A DNA stretch of 64,000 bases. It comes from Sphingosinicella soli (GTDB lineage Bacteria > Pseudomonadota > Alphaproteobacteria > Sphingomonadales > Sphingomonadaceae). Made by a program: the position numbers and the translations under genes. Below are positions 9,780 to 19,476 of this stretch, piece after piece. The first letter of the stretch is position 1; every line of letters starts with the position of its first letter. The stretch spans positions 36,094-100,093 of the forward strand of contig NZ_JACHNZ010000009.1 in NCBI RefSeq assembly GCF_014199685.1, written 5' to 3'. The notes under the pieces were generated by a model. That model worked only from the letters and a program-made list of their open reading frames with translations. It did not search any database and had not been told where the DNA came from.

Positions 9780-12101
9780 TCAGAACTTCTGGCGAACCTC
9801 GACCCCGATCGTGCGCGGACGCAGCGTCGTTGCCGCATCATTGCCCGCGCCGAGGTTGACGTCGAGCCAGGGCTGCGCATCCAGGAGATTATTGACGTAG
9901 AGCCGCAGCACGGTCGCGCCGTTATCCGCCGAGATCGAAGCGTTCACAACGTCGTAGCTTTCGCGGAACTCCGCCAGGTTGGGGACGAGGCCGCCCTCTG
10001 CATCCGAGAAGGTGACGGCCTGCACGCGATCGAACATCCGACGCGCGCTGCTTTGATACTGATACTCGGCGCGGACCTGCGCCCGCCAATCGGCGCCGAC
10101 GTCGAAGCCGTAGCTTGCGAACGCGCTCGCCATCCATTTCGGCACGGCGAGCACCTGATCGTCGTCCTGCACGGCGGTGCCGACCGCGGCATCGGTGATC
10201 TTCGCGCTCGTGTAGGTCGCGTTGCCGCCGATCTGGAAGCCGCCCGCCACATTGACGCGCCCTTCGATCTCGGCGCCCTTCACCTCGGCGCTGCCGGCAT
10301 TGCCGGTGAAGGAAAAGCCGCAGTTGATGAGATTGAGCTGCTGCTGGATCTTCTTCCAGTCCGTGAAGAACAGTGCGCCGTTCAGCGTCACGCGGCCGTC
10401 GGCGAACTGGTTCTTGGTGCCGAGTTCGTAGCTCCAGAGATTGTCGGAATCGAAGCTGTCCGGCGCGGCGGTGAGGCCGAGTCGATCGAGATCGGCCGCG
10501 CAGAGCACCGGGTTCACCTGAAAGCGGTTCGGGCCGCCCGGCCGGAAGCCCTTCGCCGCCGACGCGAAGATCATGTTTTCGGGGGTCGCCTTGTAGGAGA
10601 TGCCGACCTTGGGGTTGACGCCCTTCTCGTTGCTCTTGCGGCCTTCGACGAGCGTCAGCCCGCCGTTGAAGGGGCCGTCGCCCAGGATATCGACAACCTG
10701 CTTTATCTGGAACAGGCGGACGCCGGCGGTGACATCGAGCCGGTCGGTGATCGAGAACGTCGCCTCGCCGAACGCCGCATACTGCTTCGCCTTGGTCGTC
10801 GTATCGCCGACATAGCCGACCTCGGTGCCGATGATCGGCGTTGCGCCCGGCGTACTCGCGATCTGGTAGAGGTTATCGTCCTGATGGGAATAATAGAGGC
10901 CCGCCACCCACTTGAAGCGGTCGCCGGGGCCGCCGGAAGACAGACGCAGTTCCTGACTGAACTGCGTGGTGCGGCTGCGCGACAGATTGGGGCTGGTGAA
11001 GGAATAAAGCGGCGGCACGAGCCCGCCGATGAAGAAGCTGTAATCACGCTCCCAGTTGAGCGTGCGGTCGAAATAGGCGGTCAGCGAGGCGAAATCCACG
11101 TTGCCGAGCGATTTGCCGACGTCGAGGCTGTAGATGCCCGCCTTGTCCACCGTCGACTGCGGAAGCCGGAACGACGACGTCAATTCCTCCCGGTCGCCCA
11201 GGAAGAACTGCGACGGGTTTTTCTGCTCGTAACGCTGATAGAACAGCGCCGGGCGGATCGACCATGTCGCGTCCGGTTCCCACTGAAACGACAGGCGGCC
11301 GACGAAACTGTCCGCCTTGTTGTGATTGGATACGGTGCGGCTTGAAAGCGCATCCTGCACGAGCGGCGTGTAATCGGGCGACGGCGTGCTCGAATAGTTC
11401 GAGTTCCGCACGGTGCCGGGCGCATTGTCGATGTAGCCGCCTTCGCGCCGATAGAGAAAGCCGGTCCGCATCGCCAGCGTGTCGGTGACGAGCGGGAGAT
11501 TGAGGATGCCCTCGACATTGTAGGAGGGCGCGCCGTGCGCCGTCGCGGCGAAGCCGGCGGCGGCGCTGCCCGAGAGGAGCGCGGTGTCCGGGCGGGCGCT
11601 TACGTATTTGATCGCGCCGCCCATCGCACTGCCGCCGTAGAGCGTGCCCTGCGGGCCTTTCAGCACTTCGAGGCGCTCCATATCGAAGAAGATCGGATCG
11701 AAGGCGCCGCTGAACCCTGTTGCGACGGTGACCAGCGAGATGTCGTCGAGATAGATGCCGACCGTGGGCGAGGACGCGACAGTGCTGACGCCGCGAATGT
11801 TGTAGTTGCCGAGCCCGCGCTCGACGTTCGAGAACGACAGACCCGGCACATTGCGCAGGACATCCTTCACATCGACCGCGCCGTTTTCGCGAAGCTGATC
11901 GCCCGAGAGCGCGCTCACCGAGATGGGCACGTCCTGAAGCCGCTCGTTCGTCTTGCGCGCGGTCACGACGATCTCGCCCGCATCCACGAGCGGCGCGGTC
12001 GCGGCCTCCTGCGCAAGCGCCGGCGCGCCGAGCGCTACGGACGAGACACCGAGCGCGAGCATGCTGCGGCGAACGGTGATGGAAAATGCTCTGGCGTTCA
12101 T
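9780..12101 (-). CDS. TonB-dependent receptor
   Basis: The product is a 773-residue outer-membrane receptor. The ATG at 12101 is preferred because AAGGGGTAAG precedes it and it begins the signal peptide MNARAFSITVRRSMLALG...ALAQ. A TonB-box-like EIVVTARK follows, then the plug (LQDVPISVSALSGDQLREN, DVLRNVPGLSFSN, YNIRGVST, LEVLKGPQGTLYGGSAMGG) and a barrel ending VEVRQKF. The group resembles sphingomonad receptors linked to uptake of aromatic or small organic compounds. It is followed by the PQQ alcohol dehydrogenase and stands divergent from an aldehyde dehydrogenase/AraC operon. The receptor, periplasmic dehydrogenase and cytosolic aldehyde dehydrogenase may serve a single alcohol substrate; that link is inference. 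Confidence 0.92.
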   Translation of the reverse strand: MNARAFSITVRRSMLALGVSSVALGAPALAQEAATAPLVDAGEIVVTARKTNERLQDVPISVSALSGDQLRENGAVDVKDVLRNVPGLSFSNVERGLGNYNIRGVSTVASSPTVGIYLDDISLVTVATGFSGAFDPIFFDMERLEVLKGPQGTLYGGSAMGGAIKYVSARPDTALLSGSAAAGFAATAHGAPSYNVEGILNLPLVTDTLAMRTGFLYRREGGYIDNAPGTVRNSNYSSTPSPDYTPLVQDALSSRTVSNHNKADSFVGRLSFQWEPDATWSIRPALFYQRYEQKNPSQFFLGDREELTSSFRLPQSTVDKAGIYSLDVGKSLGNVDFASLTAYFDRTLNWERDYSFFIGGLVPPLYSFTSPNLSRSRTTQFSQELRLSSGGPGDRFKWVAGLYYSHQDDNLYQIASTPGATPIIGTEVGYVGDTTTKAKQYAAFGEATFSITDRLDVTAGVRLFQIKQVVDILGDGPFNGGLTLVEGRKSNEKGVNPKVGISYKATPENMIFASAAKGFRPGGPNRFQVNPVLCAADLDRLGLTAAPDSFDSDNLWSYELGTKNQFADGRVTLNGALFFTDWKKIQQQLNLINCGFSFTGNAGSAEVKGAEIEGRVNVAGGFQIGGNATYTSAKITDAAVGTAVQDDDQVLAVPKWMASAFASYGFDVGADWRAQVRAEYQYQSSARRMFDRVQAVTFSDAEGGLVPNLAEFRESYDVVNASISADNGATVLRLYVNNLLDAQPWLDVNLGAGNDAATTLRPRTIGVEVRQKF

Positions 12102-12344
12102 ATGCTTACCCCTTTTTTCTTCGCCGCCGGGCCTTTTGCCTCTGATGGGCGGAATTGAGCCGGCACCATGCAACGGGGGCGCAGCAACGTCCTTTCCATT
12201 TTCCCGAACTTTGTTTGCGCCGCCCCGAACCCGGCCTGCCGCAATGCAGATTGCCGCGCGCTCACAGATTTTTCGCGGTGCCGCAAAAGCGCGGAAACGC
12301 AACATCTTTCATGCTCGGGGAAACAGCACAAAGAGCAGGACGCC

Positions 12345-13835
12345 ATGACCACGCCCCCTATCGACTGGCACGCCCGCGCCGCCGCGCTCAGCGTGCCCGT
12401 CCGCCCCTTCATCGACGGCCGTTTCGTCGATTCCGCCGCAGACGCGCATTTTGAATCGATCAATCCCGCGACGAACGGCGCGGTCTGCACGCTTTCCGTG
12501 GGCGCAGACGACGATGTCGACCGCGCGGTTGCCGCCGCACGCCGCGCCTTCGAGGACGGGCGCTGGGCGAAATCGACGCCGCTGCAGCGCAAGGCTGTGC
12601 TGCTGCGCATCGCCGAGCTGATCGAGGCGAACGCCGACGATCTGGCGCTGATGGACTCGCTGGAAATGGGCAAGGCGATTTCCGCCGCGCGCGCCGAGAT
12701 CGCCTTCGCGTCCGGCTTCTTCCGCTATTACGGGGAAGCGACCGACAAACTTTACGGCGCGGTCGCCCCTTCGGACAGCATCACGCTGTCGCTCGGGCTG
12801 CTGGAGCCGCGCGGCGTCGTCGGCGCCATCGTGCCCTGGAACTTCCCGCTCATCAACGCGGCGCTGAAGGCCGCGCCCGCGCTCGCGGCGGGCAACAGCG
12901 TCGTCCTGAAACCCTCCGAGATCGCCTCGACCTCGGCGCTGCGGCTCGCCGAGATCGCATCGGAAGCAGACCTGCCGGGCGGCGTGTTCAATGTGGTGCC
13001 GGGACTTGGGCCTACAGTCGGGCAGGCGATCGGACGCCACGGCGACATCGACTTCATCAGCTTCACCGGCTCCACCGCGACCGGCCGCCTGTTCATGACC
13101 TACGCAGGGCAATCGAACGGCAAGCCGCTGCTGCTCGAATGCGGGGGCAAGTCGCCGCAGCTGGTCTGCGCGGACATGGCGGACGATCTGGACGCCGTCG
13201 CCGCGCGGGTCGCGCACGACGCCTTCTGGAACCAGGGCCAGTGGTGCGCCGCGAAAACGCGCCTGATCGTGGAGGACAGCTTCCACGACCGGCTGGTCGA
13301 CGCCGTGATCGCGGCGGCCGCGCGGCTTGTGCCCGGCGATCCGCTCGATCCCGCGACCAATTTCGGGACGATCGCCACGCGCGGGCAACTCGAGAAGATC
13401 CGCAATTTCGTCGCCCACGCCCGCACCGAAGGCGCGACCGTCGCGTTCAACGGCGGGCCGTGGGGCGAGACATCGACCGCGCCCACGATCCTGACGGACG
13501 TGCGCGCCGACATGACCGTCGCGTGCGAGGAAGTGTTCGGGCCCGTGCTTTCGGTGATGCGTTTCCGCGATTTTGGCGAAGCGCTCGCGATCGCCAACGA
13601 CACCCGCTACGGCCTTGCCGCCAGCATCTGGACGCGCGACGCCCGGCGCTCGCACGAGGCGGCGCGAGCGCTCCGCGCCGGGCGCGTGACCGTGCGCGCC
13701 AGTGCCGCGGCGGGAGAGCACTCGGGCTTTGCGCTGAGCGCCGAGCCGTGGGGCGCCTCCGGCTTCGGCGTGGAGGGCGGCATGGAAGGGCTGCGATCGT
13801 ACTGCCGTTTCAAATCCGTCGAGTTCGTAAGCTGA
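12345..13835 (+). CDS. NAD(P)-dependent aldehyde dehydrogenase (PuuC-like)
   Basis: This 496-residue enzyme oxidises an aldehyde to the acid. The ATG at 12345 is chosen because MTTPPIDWHARAAAL matches the family N-terminus; the frame upstream looks non-coding. It shows PWNFP (164-168), the cofactor segment ISFTGSTATG (~238-247), general base Glu265 in LLLECGGKSP, and catalytic Cys301 in NQGQWC. The best family match is gamma-glutamyl-gamma-aminobutyraldehyde dehydrogenase/PuuC-type, but the aldehyde is not fixed by sequence. The stop codon overlaps the start of the AraC regulator gene (TGATG). Confidence 0.92.
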   Translation: MTTPPIDWHARAAALSVPVRPFIDGRFVDSAADAHFESINPATNGAVCTLSVGADDDVDRAVAAARRAFEDGRWAKSTPLQRKAVLLRIAELIEANADDLALMDSLEMGKAISAARAEIAFASGFFRYYGEATDKLYGAVAPSDSITLSLGLLEPRGVVGAIVPWNFPLINAALKAAPALAAGNSVVLKPSEIASTSALRLAEIASEADLPGGVFNVVPGLGPTVGQAIGRHGDIDFISFTGSTATGRLFMTYAGQSNGKPLLLECGGKSPQLVCADMADDLDAVAARVAHDAFWNQGQWCAAKTRLIVEDSFHDRLVDAVIAAAARLVPGDPLDPATNFGTIATRGQLEKIRNFVAHARTEGATVAFNGGPWGETSTAPTILTDVRADMTVACEEVFGPVLSVMRFRDFGEALAIANDTRYGLAASIWTRDARRSHEAARALRAGRVTVRASAAAGEHSGFALSAEPWGASGFGVEGGMEGLRSYCRFKSVEFVS

Positions 13836-14941
13836 TGCTCGCGCGACACGCGCTTGCGGAAAAGGGCGGCTCTCTGGACACGCCGACGGGCAAACGTATA
13901 GTCGGGAACCTGCATTTTTCGGGGACGCGCGCGTTGAACAACAGCCTCGACACCGCCGGGACCGGCTTCGATCCCACGCTCCAGTCCGTCGTCGAAGCCA
14001 TGAAGGCTCGTATCGAAAGCAGGCCGGGGCCGGTCGGCAAGGCGTTCCTGCTGCAGCCCGAAACCGAAACCGTGCGCGGCTGGTACAACGGCTTGACGAT
14101 CCGGCCGGGGTTCTCGCTGGTGCTTTCAGACCTCCGCTATGCCGAGCAGTGCGTCTACCATCACGAGTGCGGCGAATACCTCAAGCTGCACTTCAAGCTG
14201 GACGGCACGAGCGTCATCGGCAGCGAGCAGGAAGAAGATGTGCCGGTGCTGCCGGGGCTGATGTCGTTTCTGGTGCAGCCCACCGACAGCGTGAAATACG
14301 AACGCATCGTGGGGGAGAGCCACGAGCGTTCGATCACGATGATCTGCAGCAAGGACTTCGTATCGGGGCTGCTTTCGCCCGGTACGCCGGACCTGCCCGC
14401 TTCGATCGCCGATTTCCTGCGCGCCCGGGCTTCGCACTTCACCTACGACAGCCTGCCGATGCACCCGCAGATGCGGCCCATCGTGGAGGACATCCTGAGC
14501 CCGCCCGATACCGGGGCGCTGGGCAATCTGATGATGGAAGCGAAAGCGCTGGAGCTGCTGTGTTTCGCGATCAAGCAGATTCTGGGCAGCTCGCGAACGA
14601 CCGAGACGGTGCGTCCGCGCGACCGGCGCAAGATCGAGGAGCTTTGCCGGATCCTGGGCGACGACACGCAGGCATCTTACTCGATCGCCGACCTGTGCCG
14701 CCATCTGGCGTGGAACGAAACGCAGATGATGGAATGCTTCAAGCAGGTGACGGGCACGACCATCTCGACCTACCGCCAGCGCGTGCGCATGGACAATGCG
14801 CGGCGGCAGCTCTGCGATACCGACGCCTCGATCACCGAGGTGGCGTTCAACGCAGGCTACGAGCATCCCAGCAACTTCGCCACCGCCTTCAAACGCACGT
14901 TCGGCTATTCGCCGCGTCTGGCACGCGCGCGGCTGAACTGA
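13835..14941 (+). CDS. AraC-family transcriptional regulator
   Basis: The protein is about 368 residues if translation starts at the ATG that shares its A with the aldehyde dehydrogenase stop codon. The N-terminal ~250 residues are an effector/dimerisation region without obvious membrane or receiver motifs. The C-terminal ~95 residues hold the double helix-turn-helix, with SIADLCRHLAWNETQMMECFKQ as the first helix pair and ITEVAFNAGYEHPSNFATAFKR with FGYSPRLARARL as the classic AraC/XylS end. It probably activates the surrounding aldehyde dehydrogenase operon and perhaps the divergent receptor/PQQ-dehydrogenase pair across the 243-base gap at 12102-12344. That target assignment is inferred from position only. 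Confidence 0.88.
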   Translation: MLARHALAEKGGSLDTPTGKRIVGNLHFSGTRALNNSLDTAGTGFDPTLQSVVEAMKARIESRPGPVGKAFLLQPETETVRGWYNGLTIRPGFSLVLSDLRYAEQCVYHHECGEYLKLHFKLDGTSVIGSEQEEDVPVLPGLMSFLVQPTDSVKYERIVGESHERSITMICSKDFVSGLLSPGTPDLPASIADFLRARASHFTYDSLPMHPQMRPIVEDILSPPDTGALGNLMMEAKALELLCFAIKQILGSSRTTETVRPRDRRKIEELCRILGDDTQASYSIADLCRHLAWNETQMMECFKQVTGTTISTYRQRVRMDNARRQLCDTDASITEVAFNAGYEHPSNFATAFKRTFGYSPRLARARLN

Positions 14942-16026
14942 TGAATTCCGCCGACAGTTTCAGCGCCGATTATCGCGGCGCGCGCGCCAAATTTCTTGAG
15001 GACGCCCAGGCGGCAGGCGGATCGCTTGAAACCATCACGCACCCCGAGCGCGGACCGGACGGCGGCGAGGTTTTCACCGACGTCGCGGCGTTCGGCGTCG
15101 AGGGCGCCGAGCGCGTGCTGGTGCTGATTTCCGGCACGCACGGCGTCGAGGGTTTCTGCGGCTCGGGCGCGCAGGTCGATCTGCTGCGGCGCGGCGAGAC
15201 TGCGCGCCGCCCCGAGGGCGTCGGCATCCTGATGATCCATGCGGTGAACCCCTACGGGTTCGCCTGGCTGCGCCGCGTGACGCACGAGAACATCGACCTC
15301 AACCGCAACTGGATCGATTTTTCGAAGCCCCTGCCCGCCAACCCCGGCTACGACCTGCTGCATTCCGCGATCTGCCCGCCGGTGTGGGACGACGCCGCGC
15401 AGGCGGCATCGGCGCTTGCGACCACGCGCTACGCCGACGCGCACGGCGCGCTCGCCATGCGCGCGGCGATGATGGGCGGACAATATACGCACGCCGACGG
15501 GCTGTTCTACGGCGGCACCGCGCCGAGCTGGTCGCGCACCACGCAGAGCGCGATCCTGACGCACTATCTGGCGAACGCCGCCAAGATCGGCATCATCGAT
15601 TACCACACGGGCCTCGGCCCCTGGGGCTTTGCCGAGCAGATCATCGTGAGCGCGCGGGAGAGCGACGGTTTCCGCCGCGCGGCGCGCTGGTACGGCGCCG
15701 CGCTCGCTTCGGTCGCGGACGGCCAGTCCGCATCCGTGCGGATCGAAGGCGACGGGCTGAGCGCCGCCCCCGCGCTGCTGCCCGGCGCGGACGTGACGAG
15801 CATGGCGATCGAGGTCGGCACGCATCCCACCGACCATATCCTTGCCGCGCTGCAGGCGGATTGCCGTCTCCACGCGCACGGCGACCCGGCCTCCCCCGAC
15901 GCGAAACCGATCAAGGACGCGATCCGGAACGCCTTCTACGGTGACGCCGACGACTGGAAGGGCATGGTCGCGGGCCAGTCGCTGCTTGCCGTACGGCAGG
16001 CGCTCGCCGGACTGTCCGCCGACTGA
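14941..16026 (+). CDS. DUF2817 M14-type zinc carboxypeptidase family protein
   Basis: This 361-residue protein begins at an ATG overlapping the AraC stop codon. Zinc ligands are visible as HGVEGF (HxxE, ~residues 70-75) and the later His in DYHTGLGPWG. HENIDLNRNWIDF gives the NxNRNW substrate-carboxylate clamp of M14 peptidases, and SMAIEVGTH supplies a probable catalytic Glu. No signal peptide is seen, so it should be cytoplasmic. DUF2817 proteins are poorly characterised; a role in trimming a peptide or an acyl-amino acid is likely. Its position before cstA, whose product is linked to peptide and pyruvate uptake under starvation, fits peptide use. Confidence 0.85.
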   Translation: MNSADSFSADYRGARAKFLEDAQAAGGSLETITHPERGPDGGEVFTDVAAFGVEGAERVLVLISGTHGVEGFCGSGAQVDLLRRGETARRPEGVGILMIHAVNPYGFAWLRRVTHENIDLNRNWIDFSKPLPANPGYDLLHSAICPPVWDDAAQAASALATTRYADAHGALAMRAAMMGGQYTHADGLFYGGTAPSWSRTTQSAILTHYLANAAKIGIIDYHTGLGPWGFAEQIIVSARESDGFRRAARWYGAALASVADGQSASVRIEGDGLSAAPALLPGADVTSMAIEVGTHPTDHILAALQADCRLHAHGDPASPDAKPIKDAIRNAFYGDADDWKGMVAGQSLLAVRQALAGLSAD

Positions 16027-16100
16027 CCCCTTTTCTGCCTCTGGCGCAGCGCGCGCAAAGATGAGATGCACGCGCAAACAGAGTGTGGCGGGGAGGTAAG

Positions 16101-18146
16101 ATGCGTCATTTGCCGTGGATCGTATTTGCGCTGACGGGCGCGTTTGCACTGGCAGTGATCGCGACGCAGCGGGGGGAGCCGATCAACGCGCTGTGGATCG
16201 TGACGGCGGCGGTCTGCCTGTTCATCGTCGCCTACCGCTATTACGCGCTCTACATCGCCAAGCATGTGATGCGGCTCGACCCCGGCCGGCCAACGCCTGC
16301 GGTGCGCCGCGCCGACGGGCTCGACTATGTGGCGACCGAAAAGACCGTTCTCTTCGGGCATCACTTCGCCGCGATCGCGGGCGCGGGGCCGCTCGTGGGG
16401 CCGGTGCTCGCCGCGCAGATGGGCTATCTGCCCGGCACGCTGTGGATTCTCGCGGGCGTCGTCGTGGCGGGCGCGGTGCAGGACTTCATGGTGCTGTTCA
16501 TCTCGATGCGCCGCGACGGGCGTTCGCTCGGCGAACTCGTGCGCATGGAAATGGGCGCGGTTGCAGGCACGATCGCGCTGTTCGGCACGCTGATGATCAT
16601 GATCATCCTGCTCGCCGTGCTGGCGCTGATCGTCGTGAAGGCGCTCGCCGAAAGCCCGTGGGGCATGTTCACCGTGGCCGCGACCGTGCCGCTTGCGATG
16701 GCGATGGGCGTCTATACGCGCTGGATCCGGCCGGGGCGCGTGGGCGAGGTGTCGCTGATCGGCTTCGTGGGGCTTATCCTCGCGATCATCTACGGTCAGC
16801 AGATCGCGGCATCGCCAGTGTGGGGCCCGTTTTTCACCTTCACGCCCGAGCAGCTCTGCTGGCTGCTGATCGGCTACGGCGCGGTCGCGTCCGTGCTGCC
16901 GGTGTGGCTGCTGCTCGCGCCGCGCGACTATCTTTCCACCTTCCTGAAGATCGGCGCGATCGCCGCGCTCGCCGTCTGCATCGTCATCATGGCGCCGCCG
17001 CTGCGCATGCCCGCGCTGACGCAGTTCGTGGACGGCAGCGGGCCGGTGTGGTCGGGAACGCTGTTTCCGTTCCTGTTCATCACCATCGCCTGCGGCGCGG
17101 TTTCCGGCTTCCACGCACTGATCGCCAGCGGCACGACGCCGAAACTGATCGCAAACGAAGCGCACGCGCCGCTGATCGGCTACGGCGCGATGCTGATGGA
17201 GGCGTTCGTTGCGATCATGGCGCTCGTGGGCGCATCCATCCTCGATCCGGGCATCTACTTTGCCATGAACAGCCCCGCCGCCGTGCTCGGCCCGGACGCG
17301 GCAAGCGCCGCCGCCGCCGTGACCAACATGGGCTTCCCGATCACGGCCGACGCGCTGACGCAGGCCGCGAAGGACGTTGGCGAAACGACGATCATCTCGC
17401 GCACGGGCGGCGCACCGACGCTTGCCGTCGCGATGGCGGAAATCTTCAGCCACGTGATCGGCGGGCCGGGCATGAAGGCCTTCTGGTATCATTTCGCGAT
17501 CCTGTTCGAGGCGCTGTTCATCCTCACCGCCGTCGATGCCGGAACGCGCGCCGGGCGCTTCATGATCCAGGATCTGATCGGCCTTGCCGCGCCGCGCTTT
17601 CGCGACACGAAGGCGCTGCTGCCGGGCCTTATCGCCACGGGGCTCTGCGTTTCGGGCTGGGGCTTCTTCCTCTATCAGGGCGTCACCGATCCGCTCGGCG
17701 GCGTCAACACGCTGTGGCCGGTGTTCGGCATATCGAACCAGATGCTGGCGGCGATGGCGCTGATGTTCTGCACCGCCGTGCTGTTCCGCATGAAGCGGGA
17801 GCGCTATGCGTGGGTGACGGCGGTGCCCACCGCATGGCTGCTGATCTGCACGATCAGCGCGGGTTCGCTGAAGCTGTTCTCACCCGATCCCAAAATCGGC
17901 TTCCTGTCGCACGCCGCGGTATTTTCGGAAGCCGCCGCACGCGGCGAGGTGCTTGCGCCCGCGAAATCCATGGCGGAGATGAACCGCATCATCTTCAACG
18001 ACCGCATCGATGCCGCGCTCTGCGCGCTGTTCCTCGCGGTGGTCCTCGCGCTGCTCTACTTCGCGGTGAAGACGTGCATCGCGGCGCGGCGCAGCAACGA
18101 ACCCACCGCGCGCGAAATCCCTCCATCTGCGGTGCCCGCCGAATGA
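16101..18146 (+). CDS. cstA: Carbon starvation protein CstA (peptide/pyruvate transporter)
   Basis: The product is a 681-residue inner-membrane protein with many hydrophobic segments. The ATG at 16101 follows a clear GGGAGGT ribosome site; a GTG 18 bases upstream is unlikely. HHFAAIAGAGPLVGPVLAAQMG near residue 90 is the family signature, with FHALIASGTTPKLIANE and ILTAVDAGTRAGRFM further on. CstA proteins import peptides or pyruvate when carbon is scarce. The C-terminus overlaps the start of the small YbdD/YjiX gene by 4 bases, the standard pairing for this family. Confidence 0.95.
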   Translation: MRHLPWIVFALTGAFALAVIATQRGEPINALWIVTAAVCLFIVAYRYYALYIAKHVMRLDPGRPTPAVRRADGLDYVATEKTVLFGHHFAAIAGAGPLVGPVLAAQMGYLPGTLWILAGVVVAGAVQDFMVLFISMRRDGRSLGELVRMEMGAVAGTIALFGTLMIMIILLAVLALIVVKALAESPWGMFTVAATVPLAMAMGVYTRWIRPGRVGEVSLIGFVGLILAIIYGQQIAASPVWGPFFTFTPEQLCWLLIGYGAVASVLPVWLLLAPRDYLSTFLKIGAIAALAVCIVIMAPPLRMPALTQFVDGSGPVWSGTLFPFLFITIACGAVSGFHALIASGTTPKLIANEAHAPLIGYGAMLMEAFVAIMALVGASILDPGIYFAMNSPAAVLGPDAASAAAAVTNMGFPITADALTQAAKDVGETTIISRTGGAPTLAVAMAEIFSHVIGGPGMKAFWYHFAILFEALFILTAVDAGTRAGRFMIQDLIGLAAPRFRDTKALLPGLIATGLCVSGWGFFLYQGVTDPLGGVNTLWPVFGISNQMLAAMALMFCTAVLFRMKRERYAWVTAVPTAWLLICTISAGSLKLFSPDPKIGFLSHAAVFSEAAARGEVLAPAKSMAEMNRIIFNDRIDAALCALFLAVVLALLYFAVKTCIAARRSNEPTAREIPPSAVPAE

Positions 18147-18328
18147 CCGGCTTCCTCGCACGCCTGCGCGAGACCGCGCACCTGATGGTCGGCCTGCCCA
18201 GCTATGACGCCTATCTGAGCCACATGACCGCGCGTCACCCGGATCAGAAACCGATGAACGAGGCCGAGTTCTTCCGCAACCGACAGGAAGCCCGGTACGG
18301 AGGCAGGAACGGCGGCCGCTGCTGCTGA
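18143..18328 (+). CDS. YbdD/YjiX family small protein (CstA partner)
   Basis: This 61-residue protein starts at an ATGA overlap with the cstA stop codon. The core HLMVGLPSYDAYLSHMTARHPDQ followed by PMNEAEFFRNRQEARYGG matches the YbdD/YjiX (DUF466) family. Members sit next to CstA/BtsT transporters and are needed for their activity. The C-terminus ends GGRCC, a double cysteine whose role is unknown. Only 20 bases separate it from the convergent catabolic island. Confidence 0.88.
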   Translation: MTGFLARLRETAHLMVGLPSYDAYLSHMTARHPDQKPMNEAEFFRNRQEARYGGRNGGRCC

Positions 18329-18348
18329 ACGCGCCGCCGGCATCACCA

Positions 18349-19476
18349 TCACATGGCCCGGTCGCGTTCCCTGACCCCCGACGCGACAAGGCGCGGCAGG
18401 ACATCGCGCGCAAGCCGGTGCAGGGCATCGACATAGTCGATCGCGCTGAAAATAACGCCATCGATACCGGCGGCGGCCATGCTCGCGAGTTTTGCGGCAA
18501 CTGCCTCCGCATCACCGACAACGGGCATCCCCGAGCCGAGCGCCACCGTGCGGCGCATGAAGCGCATCTGATCCGAATCCTCCGCCACGTTGTTTTCGCG
18601 TGCCAACGTGGAAATGAACCCGTCGATCGCCGCGTGATCGGCGCGGTCTTCGGAATAGTGGCGCAGATAGTCCGCGGCTTCCCTGTCCGTATCTTTCAGC
18701 ACGAGCTGAGCATTCGTCCAGACCTGAATATCCCGCCCGAATTCATCGCGCGCGAGCGCCTTGTATTTCGCGACCTGAGCCTGCCACTGATCCGTACTTT
18801 CACCGAAAATGCCGATGAGGCCCATGTTCGAATGGCGCGCGGCAAAACGCATGCCCGTGTCGGAAAAACCGGCGTTCATGATCGGCACGCCGTCGCCCCG
18901 GATCGGCTGCGGGCGCGAGAGCGCGCCCTTCATGGAGAACCAGCGGCTTTCGAAATCGAACTCACGCGTTTCAGACCAGAGGCGACGGATCAGCGCCAAC
19001 CATTCGGCGAGATATTGATAACGCTCCTCATGGCCGAGCATTTCGATTCCGAACATCTCGAATTCGCGGCGGTTCCAGCCGCCGACCACGTTCATGCCGA
19101 AGCGCCCGCCGGAAATGGCGTCGATCGTCGCGGCCTGTTTCGCGACGATCAGCGGGTGCACGGTGGGCGCATGCGTGGTGGCGAAAACGCCGATACGGCG
19201 CGTGGCCTGCGCGATCGCGGCGGCATAGGTGAACGGTTCGATGACATCGTGCGAGGCATGGTGAAAGTCGCCATCGACATAGCCCTTCCACCGCGCGATG
19301 GGCACGATCGCTTCAAGCCCGGCGTCGTCCGCCATCTGCGCGATCCGCAGACATTCGGTCCAGTTCGGGGAGAAAAGCTCCGGCACCGTCGTCAGCGCCG
19401 GCATGGTGTTGGCGCAGAAGACACCGAGCTTGAGGCGGTTTGCCGAATAGACGGGATGCGCTGTGTGCGCGGTCAT
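18349..19476 (-). CDS. LLM-class flavin-dependent monooxygenase (RutA/DmoA-like)
   Basis: This 375-residue luciferase-fold oxygenase uses reduced FMN supplied by a separate reductase. Motifs typical of RutA and dimethylsulfone-monooxygenase relatives are present: IVPIARWKGY, THAPTVHPLIVAKQAATIDAISGGRFGMNVVGGW, and MNAGFSDTGMRFAARHSNMGLIG. The start at 19476 overlaps the acyl-CoA ligase stop codon by 4 bases, so both are translated from one message. In camphor-type pathways luciferase-fold enzymes perform Baeyer-Villiger oxidations; RutA instead opens a ring amide. The sequence alone does not choose between them. No flavin reductase gene is seen in the island. Confidence 0.88.
   Translation of the reverse strand: MTAHTAHPVYSANRLKLGVFCANTMPALTTVPELFSPNWTECLRIAQMADDAGLEAIVPIARWKGYVDGDFHHASHDVIEPFTYAAAIAQATRRIGVFATTHAPTVHPLIVAKQAATIDAISGGRFGMNVVGGWNRREFEMFGIEMLGHEERYQYLAEWLALIRRLWSETREFDFESRWFSMKGALSRPQPIRGDGVPIMNAGFSDTGMRFAARHSNMGLIGIFGESTDQWQAQVAKYKALARDEFGRDIQVWTNAQLVLKDTDREAADYLRHYSEDRADHAAIDGFISTLARENNVAEDSDQMRFMRRTVALGSGMPVVGDAEAVAAKLASMAAAGIDGVIFSAIDYVDALHRLARDVLPRLVASGVRERDRAM

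Noticed and set aside
13139..13834. In-frame upstream extension of the AraC regulator through the aldehyde dehydrogenase gene
   Set aside because: The extension is an Arg-rich off-frame reading of the aldehyde dehydrogenase. The regulator starts at the TGATG junction at 13835.
14149..14940. In-frame upstream extension of the DUF2817 protein through the AraC gene
   Set aside because: The sequence is an off-frame reading of the AraC gene. Family similarity begins only at 14941.
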